From: Acerihabitans sp035013185 | GTDB taxonomy: Bacteria > Pseudomonadota > Gammaproteobacteria > Enterobacterales > Enterobacteriaceae | Reading direction: 5' to 3' | Length of the DNA: 64,000 bases | Assembly: GCF_035013185.1 (NCBI RefSeq) | Contig: NZ_JAYGJO010000003.1 | Coordinates: 215,564 to 279,563, forward strand | Shown here: positions 27,022 to 35,302 of the stretch, one piece after another | Layout: every line of letters begins with the position of its first letter | Position numbering within the stretch: position 1 is the stretch's first letter | Translations under genes and position numbers: made by a program | Notes under the pieces: model-generated | Told to the model about the DNA's origin: nothing | The model's input: the letters and a program-made list of their open reading frames with translations, nothing else | The model's database searches: none

Positions 27022-27300
27022 TTGATGAACACGGTTGATATGAAATGCCCATTTTGTGAGCAGGCAGCGCCGGTTAAAAAGCACGGTCTAGGAAGTCACG
27101 GGCATCAGCGCTACCGCTGCCAGTCCTGCTGCCGGAGCTTCCAACTGGAGTACGAATACCGTGCTTGCCTCCCTGGAATGAAGGCGCAAATTGTCGACAT
27201 TGCTATGAACAATGCCGGTATCCGCGATACTGTTCGAGCACTGCATATCAGCATTAATGCGATGATGTGCACACTAAAAAACTTTCGCCACGCGGTGTAA
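27022..27300 (+). CDS. insA: IS1 InsA-type protein
   Basis: A 92-residue protein with the InsA zinc-finger pattern (MKCPFCEQ, then YRCQSCCRSFQL) and a helix-turn-helix (MNNAGIRDTVRALHISINA). In IS1, InsA binds the element ends and represses; transposase is made by frameshifting into InsB. Here InsB is truncated, so it cannot support transposition alone. Start ATG at 27025 region with GAGGGG upstream; complete in length. Confidence 0.85.
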   Translation: MMNTVDMKCPFCEQAAPVKKHGLGSHGHQRYRCQSCCRSFQLEYEYRACLPGMKAQIVDIAMNNAGIRDTVRALHISINAMMCTLKNFRHAV

Positions 27301-27455
27301 CCACGTTTCCTCTTGCTAACCTGCAAATCCAGCTCATTTGTGAAGTCGATGAAATGTGGTCATTTGTGGTTAACAAAAAGCAGCAACGCTGGCTCTGGCA
27401 CATCACGGGCAAACTTTACACTCAGTGGATTGAACGTGAGCATTACCTTTTATAA
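27022..27455 (+). mobile_element. IS1-family element remnant
   Basis: An InsA-like gene (27022-27300) followed in the overlapping reading phase by the beginning of InsB (LANLQIQLICEVDEMWSFV, matching the InsB start ICxEVDExW). The InsB frame loses similarity after about 27415 and stops at 27455, so most of the DDE domain is gone. Terminal inverted repeats are not evident. The break joins directly to a serine recombinase relic. Confidence 0.8.
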
Positions 27456-27497
27456 GGTAAATCACAATATTGGATACACAACCAATTTTAGCGGGCA

Positions 27498-27727
27498 ATG
27501 ATCTGGGAACGGACCCACAGCGGGCTGGAGAATGCGCGACAGCAGGGACGTACCAGAGGGCGCGTCCCAAACTGACTTCACAGCAGCAGCGGGAGATCAT
27601 TATGCTGGTAAGTCCCGGGCAGGAAACAGCAACTGATGCTGCGCGTCTTTTCAGCGTTAACCCATCCACGGTTGCCAGACTAATGGCAAAAAATATACGT
27701 GAGAGAATGGACAAAGTGAACACTTAA
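27498..27727 (+). pseudogene. Serine recombinase (resolvase/invertase) C-terminal remnant, frameshifted
   Basis: From 27498 one frame reads WERTHSGLENARQQGRTRG, the E-helix end typical of Hin/Tn3-type serine recombinases. It shifts frame at about 27565-27575 (one A missing in CCCAAACTG) and the next frame continues as KLTSQQQREIIMLV and ARLFSVNPSTVARLM, the C-terminal DNA-binding helix-turn-helix. The catalytic N-terminal domain is absent, replaced by the IS1 fragment. It cannot be an active recombinase. Confidence 0.8.
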
Positions 27728-27758
27728 CTCCTGCCAGATCACTGTAAATTATGTTTAC

Positions 27759-28814
27759 TTACTCATCGGGTGTAAGTTCATGCTTGAAAAAAGAATTTAC
27801 CATTCGTATTAACTGTTGGTGGATGTCATGTCGTGAACGTTCTCCACCGTCAGTGCATACCGGATCGTCGATATGAGCAGCCTTTAGCACGGTTTCTGCA
27901 CCAGGCCGGCATTCACCAAACATGCTGAAGTGACTAGCATCACTTATAAGTGTATAGCGTCCGGCCGGGATGAGCTTTGCTAATTTTTCCGCCCTGGCTG
28001 TAGAGGGAATTTTTTCTGCTCTGCCAAGATTTATGATATGGACTGGAATACTGATTTTCGACAGGCTTTTTAAATCAAAAATGTCGGCAGGGGCCGGATC
28101 AATAGCCATGGCGAAACGGATGCGCTTATCACGGTAATCATTGCCGGAATTTTCGGGTACCATTTTGTGCAGATTTACTCCGCTTAATCTAATCCACTCA
28201 CAGAGAGAAATATTGTGCAATTCGTCATCACAATAGTCAGCGAGGAGTTTGGGCTGGATCCTGCCCCCAGCAATCGAAATAGCGGTACTTCCCCCCATTG
28301 AAAGTCCCAACACGCCAACACTACCCGGGCGCAGATGCTCACGTATTAGTACATCTTCATTAATTCTGTTTAATGTTTCAGACAGATCAGCCGGTCTCAG
28401 CCAGAGTCTCATGGTTACCGCGGCGGATCTTTGCGGGCCTGTATTTTGTGGATGGGTCGGTGCCGCTACGATAAAACCATTCTCAGCCAGGGGGGCGGCA
28501 AGCCAACTGACTGCTTGCGCATTACCTCCCAGCCCCGCCCCATGTGACAGCAGGATAAGAGGAAACCGTCCACTGGCAACTGGCGCATTCAGCGCGGAAG
28601 GTGTGCCGGTAAATAATGGGGTATCCCCGGTCATGATCTTTTCTCCTCCGGCGCTGGCAGGATACCATACAGTCACATCAAGGTTGCGTCCCCGTTCTTG
28701 TGAAAATAAGGATATATAACGGACACCTGTCTGACTACCTGCGTTGGTAATCCTGGTAACCAGGAGGCATGTCATTACAAGAAAGATGAATAATAAACGC
28801 GCGTATTTAACCAT
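27759..28814 (-). CDS. Secreted alpha/beta hydrolase (dienelactone hydrolase/PAF-acetylhydrolase-like)
   Basis: A 351-residue protein with an N-terminal signal peptide (hydrophobic residues 5-25, cleavage likely after TNA) and an alpha/beta-hydrolase core: oxyanion-type LLSHGAG at 88-94, nucleophile elbow GLSMGG with Ser172, probable acid Asp239 (IDPAPAD) and His295 (DASHF). It is annotated in relatives as predicted dienelactone hydrolase. It would act in the periplasm on an unknown ester or lactone. It is divergent from a membrane-anchored AraC regulator 168 bp away, which probably controls it. Confidence 0.82.
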   Translation of the reverse strand: MVKYARLLFIFLVMTCLLVTRITNAGSQTGVRYISLFSQERGRNLDVTVWYPASAGGEKIMTGDTPLFTGTPSALNAPVASGRFPLILLSHGAGLGGNAQAVSWLAAPLAENGFIVAAPTHPQNTGPQRSAAVTMRLWLRPADLSETLNRINEDVLIREHLRPGSVGVLGLSMGGSTAISIAGGRIQPKLLADYCDDELHNISLCEWIRLSGVNLHKMVPENSGNDYRDKRIRFAMAIDPAPADIFDLKSLSKISIPVHIINLGRAEKIPSTARAEKLAKLIPAGRYTLISDASHFSMFGECRPGAETVLKAAHIDDPVCTDGGERSRHDIHQQLIRMVNSFFKHELTPDE

Positions 28815-28981
28815 ATGATTAGCTATGAGGATTTCATCCTCACTCCGTAAATTGAGGAAAATCGGGTAACATCATTAAATACGCTCACAGCCGTCAGATG
28901 AGACCTGAAACGCGTTTCAGGTCGTTCTTGATCGCGATTCAGTACATGACAGTGGCTTGCTCATCAGGAGATGTCCTTATT

Positions 28982-29998
28982 ATGGTTTACGTGCCCCTGC
29001 CTTTTGTTGTCGCACTCTTGCTGTTCATGAACCTGATGGCGCTGCTGAAAACACTGAGCTGGCGAAGGATTAGTCCCGCTTTTCTGGCTCTCCTTGGCAT
29101 GACGATTCTGCAGGCGGTCTTATTAGGTCTCCGATGGGGATACGGTATTACAGAACTGAGATACATTCTCCCTGTTACCGCAGCAGCGATACCACCTCTT
29201 GTACTGGCTAGCTTTTACAAGCTGACTGATGACCAGAGAACTTACAGAATTCCGGCCTGGGTAGGTTTCGTCTTTCCACCCTTGATTATTACGCTTTTAT
29301 TCATCAGATCTCAGCTGATTGACGCAGCACTGATAATCATTTTCATCGCGCACGCTGCTGCTTTAATTGATTTGTACCTGCAGGGCCCTGATCGCCTGAA
29401 TGAAAGTCGCTTGAATGAGTCTGTTCCGGTACAGCGTGCTCTTTTGATAGCAGCTGTGTCGCTCAGCATGAGTGCGCTCTTTGACCTGTCTGTATTGCTG
29501 AATTTTGAATGGAACAGAGGAGAACATGCTGCTTTCATTATAAGTGGTGGAAATATTCTCAGCCTCCTGTTAACTGGTCTGACAGCCCCGGTCGTTGCGC
29601 GGGCAAAAAATCATGTTCCATCCTCCGGCAGTAAAGAAAAAGTCAGTTCACCGGACCAGAAACTCTCACAGGATGAATCTGTGATGTCCCATATTGACAG
29701 TTTACTGTGTAAGGAAAAGTTATACCTCGATCCTGATTTAACGCTTTCAAGACTTGCCCGGCGAGCGTGTATTCCCTCCAGGCAGATATCAGTTGCGATA
29801 AACCGAATACGGAGTAAAAATGTCTCACAATATGTTAATGAATTCCGTGTCTCGGAGGCATGCCGCAGACTGGAGTCCGGCAATTCAGTAACCGAAGCAA
29901 TGTATTCGTCAGGTTTTCAGACTAAATCCAACTTTAACCGCGAATTCCGCAAAATAACCGGTCTTAATCCATCAGAATGGCGGGTTAAACATAAGTAG
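28982..29998 (+). CDS. AraC family regulator with N-terminal membrane domain
   Basis: A 338-residue protein: six or seven hydrophobic segments in the first 210 residues (starting MVYVPLPFVVALLLFMNLM), a polar linker, then an AraC double helix-turn-helix (LSRLARRACIPSRQISVAIN and SGFQTKSNFNREFRKITG). Membrane-embedded AraC proteins of this type sense signals at the inner membrane. I prefer ATG at 28982, preceded by AGGAG; the frame also extends to 28898 without a good ribosome site. Divergent from the secreted hydrolase gene, its likely target. Confidence 0.85.
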   Translation: MVYVPLPFVVALLLFMNLMALLKTLSWRRISPAFLALLGMTILQAVLLGLRWGYGITELRYILPVTAAAIPPLVLASFYKLTDDQRTYRIPAWVGFVFPPLIITLLFIRSQLIDAALIIIFIAHAAALIDLYLQGPDRLNESRLNESVPVQRALLIAAVSLSMSALFDLSVLLNFEWNRGEHAAFIISGGNILSLLLTGLTAPVVARAKNHVPSSGSKEKVSSPDQKLSQDESVMSHIDSLLCKEKLYLDPDLTLSRLARRACIPSRQISVAINRIRSKNVSQYVNEFRVSEACRRLESGNSVTEAMYSSGFQTKSNFNREFRKITGLNPSEWRVKHK

Positions 29999-30218
29999 CA
30001 GGATTATATGAATTGGATCCTCAAGCTGTGCAACACAGTCAGGGTTCAAAAGTCAGAATTTTCGTTGGTTGGGCTCACTACCCCATTGTAAGACAGTATG
30101 ACTTTCCGTGAGACAGGTGCTGGCTTGGCGTGAAGTATTTAACGCGGGTTAACATCACTGCCAGAGCCGCATGGGTGGGCATGAGCCGCACCCCGGCATT
30201 TCCCTCACGGAGGTCAGC

Positions 30219-30320
30219 ATGAACAACAATAGCACGTTGTATGTCGGATTAGATGTCCACAACGAGTCGATTATTGTTGCCGATGCCATCAACTCAGAAC
30301 CGGTTGTACTGCCGGGAGCC
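30219..30320 (+). pseudogene. IS110-family transposase N-terminal remnant
   Basis: ATG at 30219 with ACGGAGG upstream opens NSTLYVGLDVHNESIIVAD, the start of the DEDD domain of IS110/IS1111 transposases (YVGLDVHK...). Similarity ends near 30320, where the SDR-side DNA begins. The remainder of 29999-30435 has no other gene. The junction marks the edge of the next, compositionally different block. Confidence 0.8.
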
Positions 30321-30435
30321 CACCGATGGCGTGGATCGTCCGTCGTCAGAACCGCTTCGTGATCCAACAACGCCAGCGCGCCGCACACGACGTGAACTGC
30401 GGAACATGCAACAGGCTTGCACCTCCAGGGTGTTT

Positions 30436-31197
30436 TTATGCCGACCACATAGCCTCGTTCAGTCCCTTGAACATAGCGTCATATCGGCCCTGTTCGGCGG
30501 CGAATCGAAGCGGCTTGCTTCGTTCGACGACGACCTCTGTCGCCTCGGGATTGTCACGCAAGATGGCCATCGTCTCCGTGATGAAATCGGCAAGCGGCAT
30601 GGCGCGGGGGTCAGTCCCATGGCCCGGTCCCAGATTGGTCTGAACGTAAGGCGGGATGATTTCGATGACACTGACGCTGGTTTGCCCGAGCTGCCGCCGC
30701 AGGGACTGGGTGTAGGAATGCATGGCGGCCTTCGTCGCGCAGTAGGTCGGGACGCCCACGCCGGGAACAAAGGCCAGTGAGGAGGTCACATTGATCACCG
30801 TCGATAGCTTATGGCGCAGAAGAAGCGGCAACATGACGCTCGTCAGGCGCATGGGGCCAAGCAGATTGGTCGTGACCATCGCTTCCATCGCAGCCCAATT
30901 TTCCAATGGACTCAGCAGATTTTCCGGCTGCTGGATGCCGGCATTATTGACCAGAACATTGAGGGTCGGAAAGCGCGCCGCCATGGTCGCTGCGAAGGCG
31001 GGGAATGTGGCGGCATCTTCCATGTCGAGCAGCGTCGACTGCATCCCGGGATTGGCGGCGGTCACTTTGTCCAGCGCCGATTGCCGCCGCCCGGCGATGA
31101 TGACCTGATTGTTGAGGCGATGAAGGGCCTCGGCCAGGGCCTGGCCGATGCCGGAACTGCCCCCTGTAACGAGTATCGTATTGTCGGTGATTTGCAT
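30436..31197 (-). CDS. SDR family oxidoreductase (DltE-like)
   Basis: A 253-residue short-chain dehydrogenase: TGGSSGIG at 11-18, NNAG in VLVNNAGIQQ, catalytic Tyr/Lys in TYCATK. It resembles the DltE-type SDRs commonly found with TetR regulators. The gene is GC-rich relative to its surroundings. It lies 34 bp downstream of the esterase gene on the same strand, so both form an operon read away from the TetR regulator at 32308. Substrate unknown. Confidence 0.9.
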   Translation of the reverse strand: MQITDNTILVTGGSSGIGQALAEALHRLNNQVIIAGRRQSALDKVTAANPGMQSTLLDMEDAATFPAFAATMAARFPTLNVLVNNAGIQQPENLLSPLENWAAMEAMVTTNLLGPMRLTSVMLPLLLRHKLSTVINVTSSLAFVPGVGVPTYCATKAAMHSYTQSLRRQLGQTSVSVIEIIPPYVQTNLGPGHGTDPRAMPLADFITETMAILRDNPEATEVVVERSKPLRFAAEQGRYDAMFKGLNEAMWSA

Positions 31198-31231
31198 GAT
31201 GTTCTCTTTTGCTGTTTGTGAATGTGGTTGA

Positions 31232-32197
31232 TCACTTCACCTGACTGGCGTCCAGCCGCGCCGAGAGGAAGGTCCCCATCGCCTCTAGCGCCTGATCGGC
31301 GGCAGCCAGTCGGCCCACGCCCGCCAGAAAACCATGTGGCATGCCGTTCCACACCTCCGCCGCGGCATCGACCCCGGCATCGATGGCCCGCCCGACGTAA
31401 CGCAGCGAATCGTCCAGCAGCACCTCGGCATCGCCGACATGCACGCGCAGCGGTGGCAGTCCGGAGAGCGTGCCGTAAAGCGGCGAGATCAGGGGCTCGG
31501 ACGGATCGCGGTTGCCGATGTAGGAACGGGCGAGTTGGCGCGCTTGCGACAGGGTAAAATAGGGGTCAGCCGCCGCCCGGGTTTGCCAGCTTTTCCCGCT
31601 CAGCGTCAGATCCGTCACCGGGGATAGAACCACGGCTCCCGCCGGAGCGGGACGATCTGCAGATGCCTGAGCCGTGGCGAGTGACAGCAGCACCAACGCC
31701 AGATTCCCGCCTGCCGAGTCTCCGGTCAACGCGATCCGGTTCACCCCCCGCTCAAGCAGCCCGTGGTAAGAGGCGAGCGCGTCGTCGATGGCGGCCGGAA
31801 ACGGGTGCTCGGGCGCAAGGCGATAGTCCGGCACAAAAGCGTCGACGCCCGCCCGCCGGGCGATATGTCCGACGAGGTGTCTGAACGCTTGCGCCGAACC
31901 CCAGTTGAACCAGCCACCGTGCAGGTGGAGAATGGCCTGTCGCGGTTGCGCCTCATTGGGCAGGCACCACCAACCGGATATGCCGCCAATAACGTCAGGG
32001 CGGTATGCCACGCCCTCAGCCGGCGCAACGCGCTCCATGATCGCATCGAAGGGGCTGCGCGCAGAAATCCCTTCGAGCGTCCCCTTATTGGGTTCGACTA
32101 TCGCGCGCAGGGCAGCGATGGCGTTTTGGTCTTCGGGCGTGAGCGGATGCTCAACAATTGCGGGGTTGCGGGCCGATGATTGGGCAGCTGTTTGCAT
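31232..32197 (-). CDS. Alpha/beta hydrolase (hormone-sensitive lipase family)
   Basis: A 321-residue esterase with the HSL-family signatures: oxyanion HGG at 93-95 (HLHGGWFNWG), nucleophile Ser161 in GDSAGGN, YRLAPEHPFPAA typical of the family at 125-135, then Asp (HVGDAEVLLDD) and His (MPHGF) of the triad. No signal peptide: a cytoplasmic carboxylesterase. It is first in a two-gene operon with the SDR and divergent from a TetR gene, an arrangement typical of inducible detoxification or catabolic pairs. GC-rich, probably acquired. Confidence 0.9.
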   Translation of the reverse strand: MQTAAQSSARNPAIVEHPLTPEDQNAIAALRAIVEPNKGTLEGISARSPFDAIMERVAPAEGVAYRPDVIGGISGWWCLPNEAQPRQAILHLHGGWFNWGSAQAFRHLVGHIARRAGVDAFVPDYRLAPEHPFPAAIDDALASYHGLLERGVNRIALTGDSAGGNLALVLLSLATAQASADRPAPAGAVVLSPVTDLTLSGKSWQTRAAADPYFTLSQARQLARSYIGNRDPSEPLISPLYGTLSGLPPLRVHVGDAEVLLDDSLRYVGRAIDAGVDAAAEVWNGMPHGFLAGVGRLAAADQALEAMGTFLSARLDASQVK

Positions 32198-32233
32198 GTT
32201 GGTCAGTCCCGTCGTGGTGAAATAAATATAATT

Positions 32234-32249
32234 TACGTTACGTTTCGTA
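32234..32249. promoter_or_regulatory. Candidate TetR operator
   Basis: TACGTTACGTTTCGTA is an imperfect palindrome (12 of 16 positions symmetric) lying between the divergent esterase and TetR genes, in an AT-rich spacer of 110 bp. Its position suits autoregulation plus repression of the esterase-SDR operon. Confidence 0.45.
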
Positions 32250-32307
32250 TCCTATATTAAACCACAATGGCTGTCAATTTAGGTTCCGTTCCGTTAAGAT
32301 AAGTCGC

Positions 32308-32919
32308 ATGAACGCATCGCCGACGACACAAAAGCGGCCCGGCCGCCCGCGCAACAACGCAGCCGACTCCCATGCCGCGATTATCGATGCGGTCTATACG
32401 CTGTTGCAGGAACGCTCGGTACGCGACCTGACTATGGAGGCCATCGCCAAGCGTGCGGGCGTAGGAAAACCAACCCTCTACAAGTGGTGGCCGTCCAAGG
32501 CGGCGCTCATCTTCGCCATGTTCCACGAACGTCTCGTCGCCAAGCGGGAGGTGCCCCATGCCTCGACATCGGAGGCGGTGATCCGCGCCAAGATGCGCCT
32601 TCTCATCGTCGCCTTTAACGGGCCGTTCGGCAAGGTGATGGCTGACCTGATCGCCGAGGGTCAGAGCGACCCGTCGATTTTGCATGAACTCTATGATCGT
32701 CACATCAGTGTCAGACGCGCCTCCACCATCGCCGACATCGAAAGGGGCAAGGTAAGCGGAGAATTTCCCGCGCATGTCAACGCGGAATTGCTCGTCGACG
32801 CCATTTTTGCCCCTGTTTATTATCGGTTGCTGCTGCGGTTTGCACCCTTGACGGAACAATACGGGCAAGACCTGATCGATAACGCCCTCAGACCATGGCA
32901 ATCTCCGCTATCTTCATGA
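32308..32919 (+). CDS. TetR/AcrR family transcriptional regulator
   Basis: A 203-residue TetR protein. The N-terminal helix-turn-helix is clear: RDLTMEAIAKRAGVGKPTLYKWWPSKAAL at about 31-60 (only part quoted: AIAKRAGVGKPTLYKWW). The C-terminal part resembles TetR_C_16/33-type ligand domains. It is divergent from the esterase/SDR operon with a palindrome between them and probably represses that operon until a substrate binds. Composition is GC-rich, like its two partners, indicating a transferred three-gene cassette. Confidence 0.9.
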   Translation: MNASPTTQKRPGRPRNNAADSHAAIIDAVYTLLQERSVRDLTMEAIAKRAGVGKPTLYKWWPSKAALIFAMFHERLVAKREVPHASTSEAVIRAKMRLLIVAFNGPFGKVMADLIAEGQSDPSILHELYDRHISVRRASTIADIERGKVSGEFPAHVNAELLVDAIFAPVYYRLLLRFAPLTEQYGQDLIDNALRPWQSPLSS

Positions 32920-33076
32920 CGACTGCCGCCTACGATGATCTGAATGTCGTTACATATTAGAGCGAAAACGGCACCATTTACCGCTAAAGTTGTTCCCGAA
33001 AATGCCGATAAACATTTAAAGCTCGGTTCCAAACCGTAATCAGTTCCTTTTTGGTATATTGAACGGGAGAGCAAAA

Positions 33077-33265
33077 ATGGATGTATCGCAAATTGTGTCA
33101 CTGGCAACCAGTCTTAATAGCCAGGATCTCAGTAATCAGGTGAACACCCTACTGCTAAAAAAGACACTGGATAACCAGCAGTCCACGGCAGCCAGTATCA
33201 TCGAATCAATCCCACAGTTACCGGCTAACCCGGCGATCGGACGGAATATCAATACCACCGCCTGA
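33077..33265 (+). CDS. YjfB-family small protein
   Basis: A 62-residue protein starting ATG at 33077 (MDVSQIVSLATSLNSQDL) with GGGAGAG 6 bp upstream and ending IGRNINTTA. The pattern MDVS-I-SLATS...LLKK-LD-Q...G-NINT-A is that of the YjfB putative motility-protein family (PF14070). Its role is unknown; no flagellar genes lie nearby. The frame extends upstream to 33059, but the ribosome site favours this start. A weak hairpin (33308-33328) follows. Confidence 0.75.
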   Translation: MDVSQIVSLATSLNSQDLSNQVNTLLLKKTLDNQQSTAASIIESIPQLPANPAIGRNINTTA

Positions 33266-33590
33266 ACGGCAAAGTGATGCGCTGATTTGCTTGCCGATCT
33301 AATAACCTGCTCCCTTCTCAGGGGAGCAATATATTTCCCCGGTTTGCAGCAATGTGATCTGTTCCTCATTGATTAACACACGCTGGTATTTTGTCTCCCC
33401 GCTTTGCGCTCCTGACCCTGGCGCCAAACCGCCCACAGTGAGGAAAATCGACGACTAAGGGCATGACACGGACGTTATGTCCGTCTGCATCGAAACTGCA
33501 TGATTTTGTGCAAGCGCCAGCTTATGCTCAAGTATTATTGAAACGCAGGTATTCTAAAGTAGAACCTCTAACCCAGAAGCCATTGTCACA
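33266..33590. other. Intergenic region with a hairpin
   Basis: TGCTCCC (33308-33314) and GGGAGCA (33322-33328) form a perfect 7-bp stem, possibly the end of the yjfB-like transcript although no U-run follows. Upstream of the MFS gene the region is otherwise featureless. Confidence 0.4.
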
Positions 33591-34841
33591 ATGAATACGG
33601 ATAATAAAAAAGTTCGCGTTTTTCACTTCACCCCCTTTCGTCACCTGTTTTTTGCGCGCCTGCTTACCGTTCTGGGTAATGGTATTGCACCGATTGCACT
33701 GGCGTTTGCTGTACTTGATATTGGCGGGTCTGTTTCTGACTTAGGTATTGTCGTTGCGTCCCGTTCCATCTTTAATGTTGCATTCTTGTTGATCGGTGGC
33801 GTATTAGCGGACCGTTACTCTCGTAGCCGGGTGTTAGTCTCCTCCTCAGTTATTGCGGCAGTTTCGCAAGCTATAGTCGCATGGTCTGTGCTGGATGGTT
33901 CAGCAACGGTGATGAGTCTGGCATTACTCGGCGCCCTGAATGGAGCGGCAGCCGGCATCGCATTACCTGCATCCTCTGCGCTGGTTCCCCAGACTGTTCC
34001 CGCGCAAAATTTGCGTGAAGCCAACGCATTAATCCAGCTCGGTATTTATAGTGGTACGGTGATCGGTGCTTCGCTAGGTGGGATCCTGACCAGTTCTTTC
34101 GGACCAGGTTGGGGGCTGGCAATTGATGCGATGGGCTTCGCAGTCTCTGCGCCGCTTTACCTCTTCATTCGCGTTACGTCAATCACAGCATGTCCATCAC
34201 CAGGTAATATCCTGCAGGACTTAAAAGAAGGGTGGAAAGAATTCGCCAGCCGAGCTTGGGTATGGTCGATTGTCGTCCAGTTTACCATTATCAATGCTGC
34301 ATTTAGTGGCGTGGTGATGGTACTCGGCCCTGTAATTGCTGATGCCTCTTTTGGGCGAACCCATTGGGGGATTATTGTTGCTGCGCAAAGTGTTGGCCTG
34401 ATCGCAGGTTCGTTCCTCGCCCTGAGATGGCGTCCACGCCGCGATCTATTTATTGGTGTAATGCTGGTTGCACTTTGCGCAGTGCCAATTTTTATGCTTA
34501 GTCAGCTTGTTTCGGCATCGTGGCTTATTGCCGCTTTTTTTATTGCTGGCGTTACGTTTGGCCTCTTCGGCGTGTCCTGGTCTCATTCGCTACAAACTCA
34601 TATTCCGCAGGAAAAACTGGCTCGCGTATACGCCTATGATGCGGTGGGTTCGTTTGTGGCCATTCCCTTCGGTGAACTGGTCGCCGGACCGCTGGCAATA
34701 GCTTATGGTAGTAGTCATGTGCTTTTGGTTTCAGCGATGGCAGTAGTCATCGCCACTTTAGGCGCCAGCCTGGTCCCTGCGATTAGACAGCTCGATAATT
34801 CCTCACAGGTTAAGCCGCACAAGGCGGCGAACCCCTCATGA
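33591..34841 (+). CDS. MFS transporter (drug/multidrug type)
   Basis: A 416-residue major-facilitator protein with 12 hydrophobic segments. It opens FRHLFFARLLTVLGNGIAPIA and has the loop 2-3 motif GGVLADRYSRSRV characteristic of MFS exporters of the enterobactin-exporter/macrolide-efflux-like group (MFS_3). Likely a proton-driven exporter; substrate not predictable. It stands alone with its own upstream spacer. No internal stops; the length is normal. Confidence 0.88.
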   Translation: MNTDNKKVRVFHFTPFRHLFFARLLTVLGNGIAPIALAFAVLDIGGSVSDLGIVVASRSIFNVAFLLIGGVLADRYSRSRVLVSSSVIAAVSQAIVAWSVLDGSATVMSLALLGALNGAAAGIALPASSALVPQTVPAQNLREANALIQLGIYSGTVIGASLGGILTSSFGPGWGLAIDAMGFAVSAPLYLFIRVTSITACPSPGNILQDLKEGWKEFASRAWVWSIVVQFTIINAAFSGVVMVLGPVIADASFGRTHWGIIVAAQSVGLIAGSFLALRWRPRRDLFIGVMLVALCAVPIFMLSQLVSASWLIAAFFIAGVTFGLFGVSWSHSLQTHIPQEKLARVYAYDAVGSFVAIPFGELVAGPLAIAYGSSHVLLVSAMAVVIATLGASLVPAIRQLDNSSQVKPHKAANPS

Positions 34842-35302
34842 TAATGCTCAAAAACGCAACACACTACGGGGTATAAACCAAGGTTATAGACTATAGAAGA
34901 CCGGTACGCGTCAATATGGCCAAGAGTTGATGCTTACTTTGAATCGGACAAATGGGACGAAATTATTCTGGGACTGGCAGGCATTTTTACCAGAATTTCG
35001 GAAGAAATTAATATTATCAGCTACACCCGACTGAGCGAAGAGAAGATAAAATCTATACCCAGTTGTTATCGTCAAAAACCTTGTTTTTATAAATAAGGTT
35101 TGAACTAACCAGTGCATTTAAGCTTTATGCCAGCCGTTGCAAAACATAAAAAAGCCGCCTGCTTTGTTGTAGGTGGCTTTCCTGCCTTTTTGAAAAAATA
35201 AGGATTACAGCGCCGTTATGGCTATCACATTATTGTAGTTACAGAAATTTAACAGTAAGATAAAACGGTAATTAAAAATATAATTTACATTGGGAGTTAG
35301 CC
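34842..35302. other. Intergenic region with an orphan open fragment
   Basis: Between about 34887 and 35095 a plus-strand frame reads as plausible protein (YFESDKWDEIILGLAGIF ... RLSEEKIKSIP) but has no start codon and no recognised family; it is probably the tail of a deleted gene. A terminator-like hairpin follows at 35151. Confidence 0.35.
35151..35185 (+). terminator. Rho-independent terminator-like hairpin
   Basis: AAAGCCGCCT (35151-35160) pairs with AGGTGGCTTT (35171-35180) across a 10-base loop, followed by a pyrimidine-rich tract CCTGCCTTTTT. It would end transcription entering from the orphan fragment before the aminotransferase gene. Confidence 0.6.
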
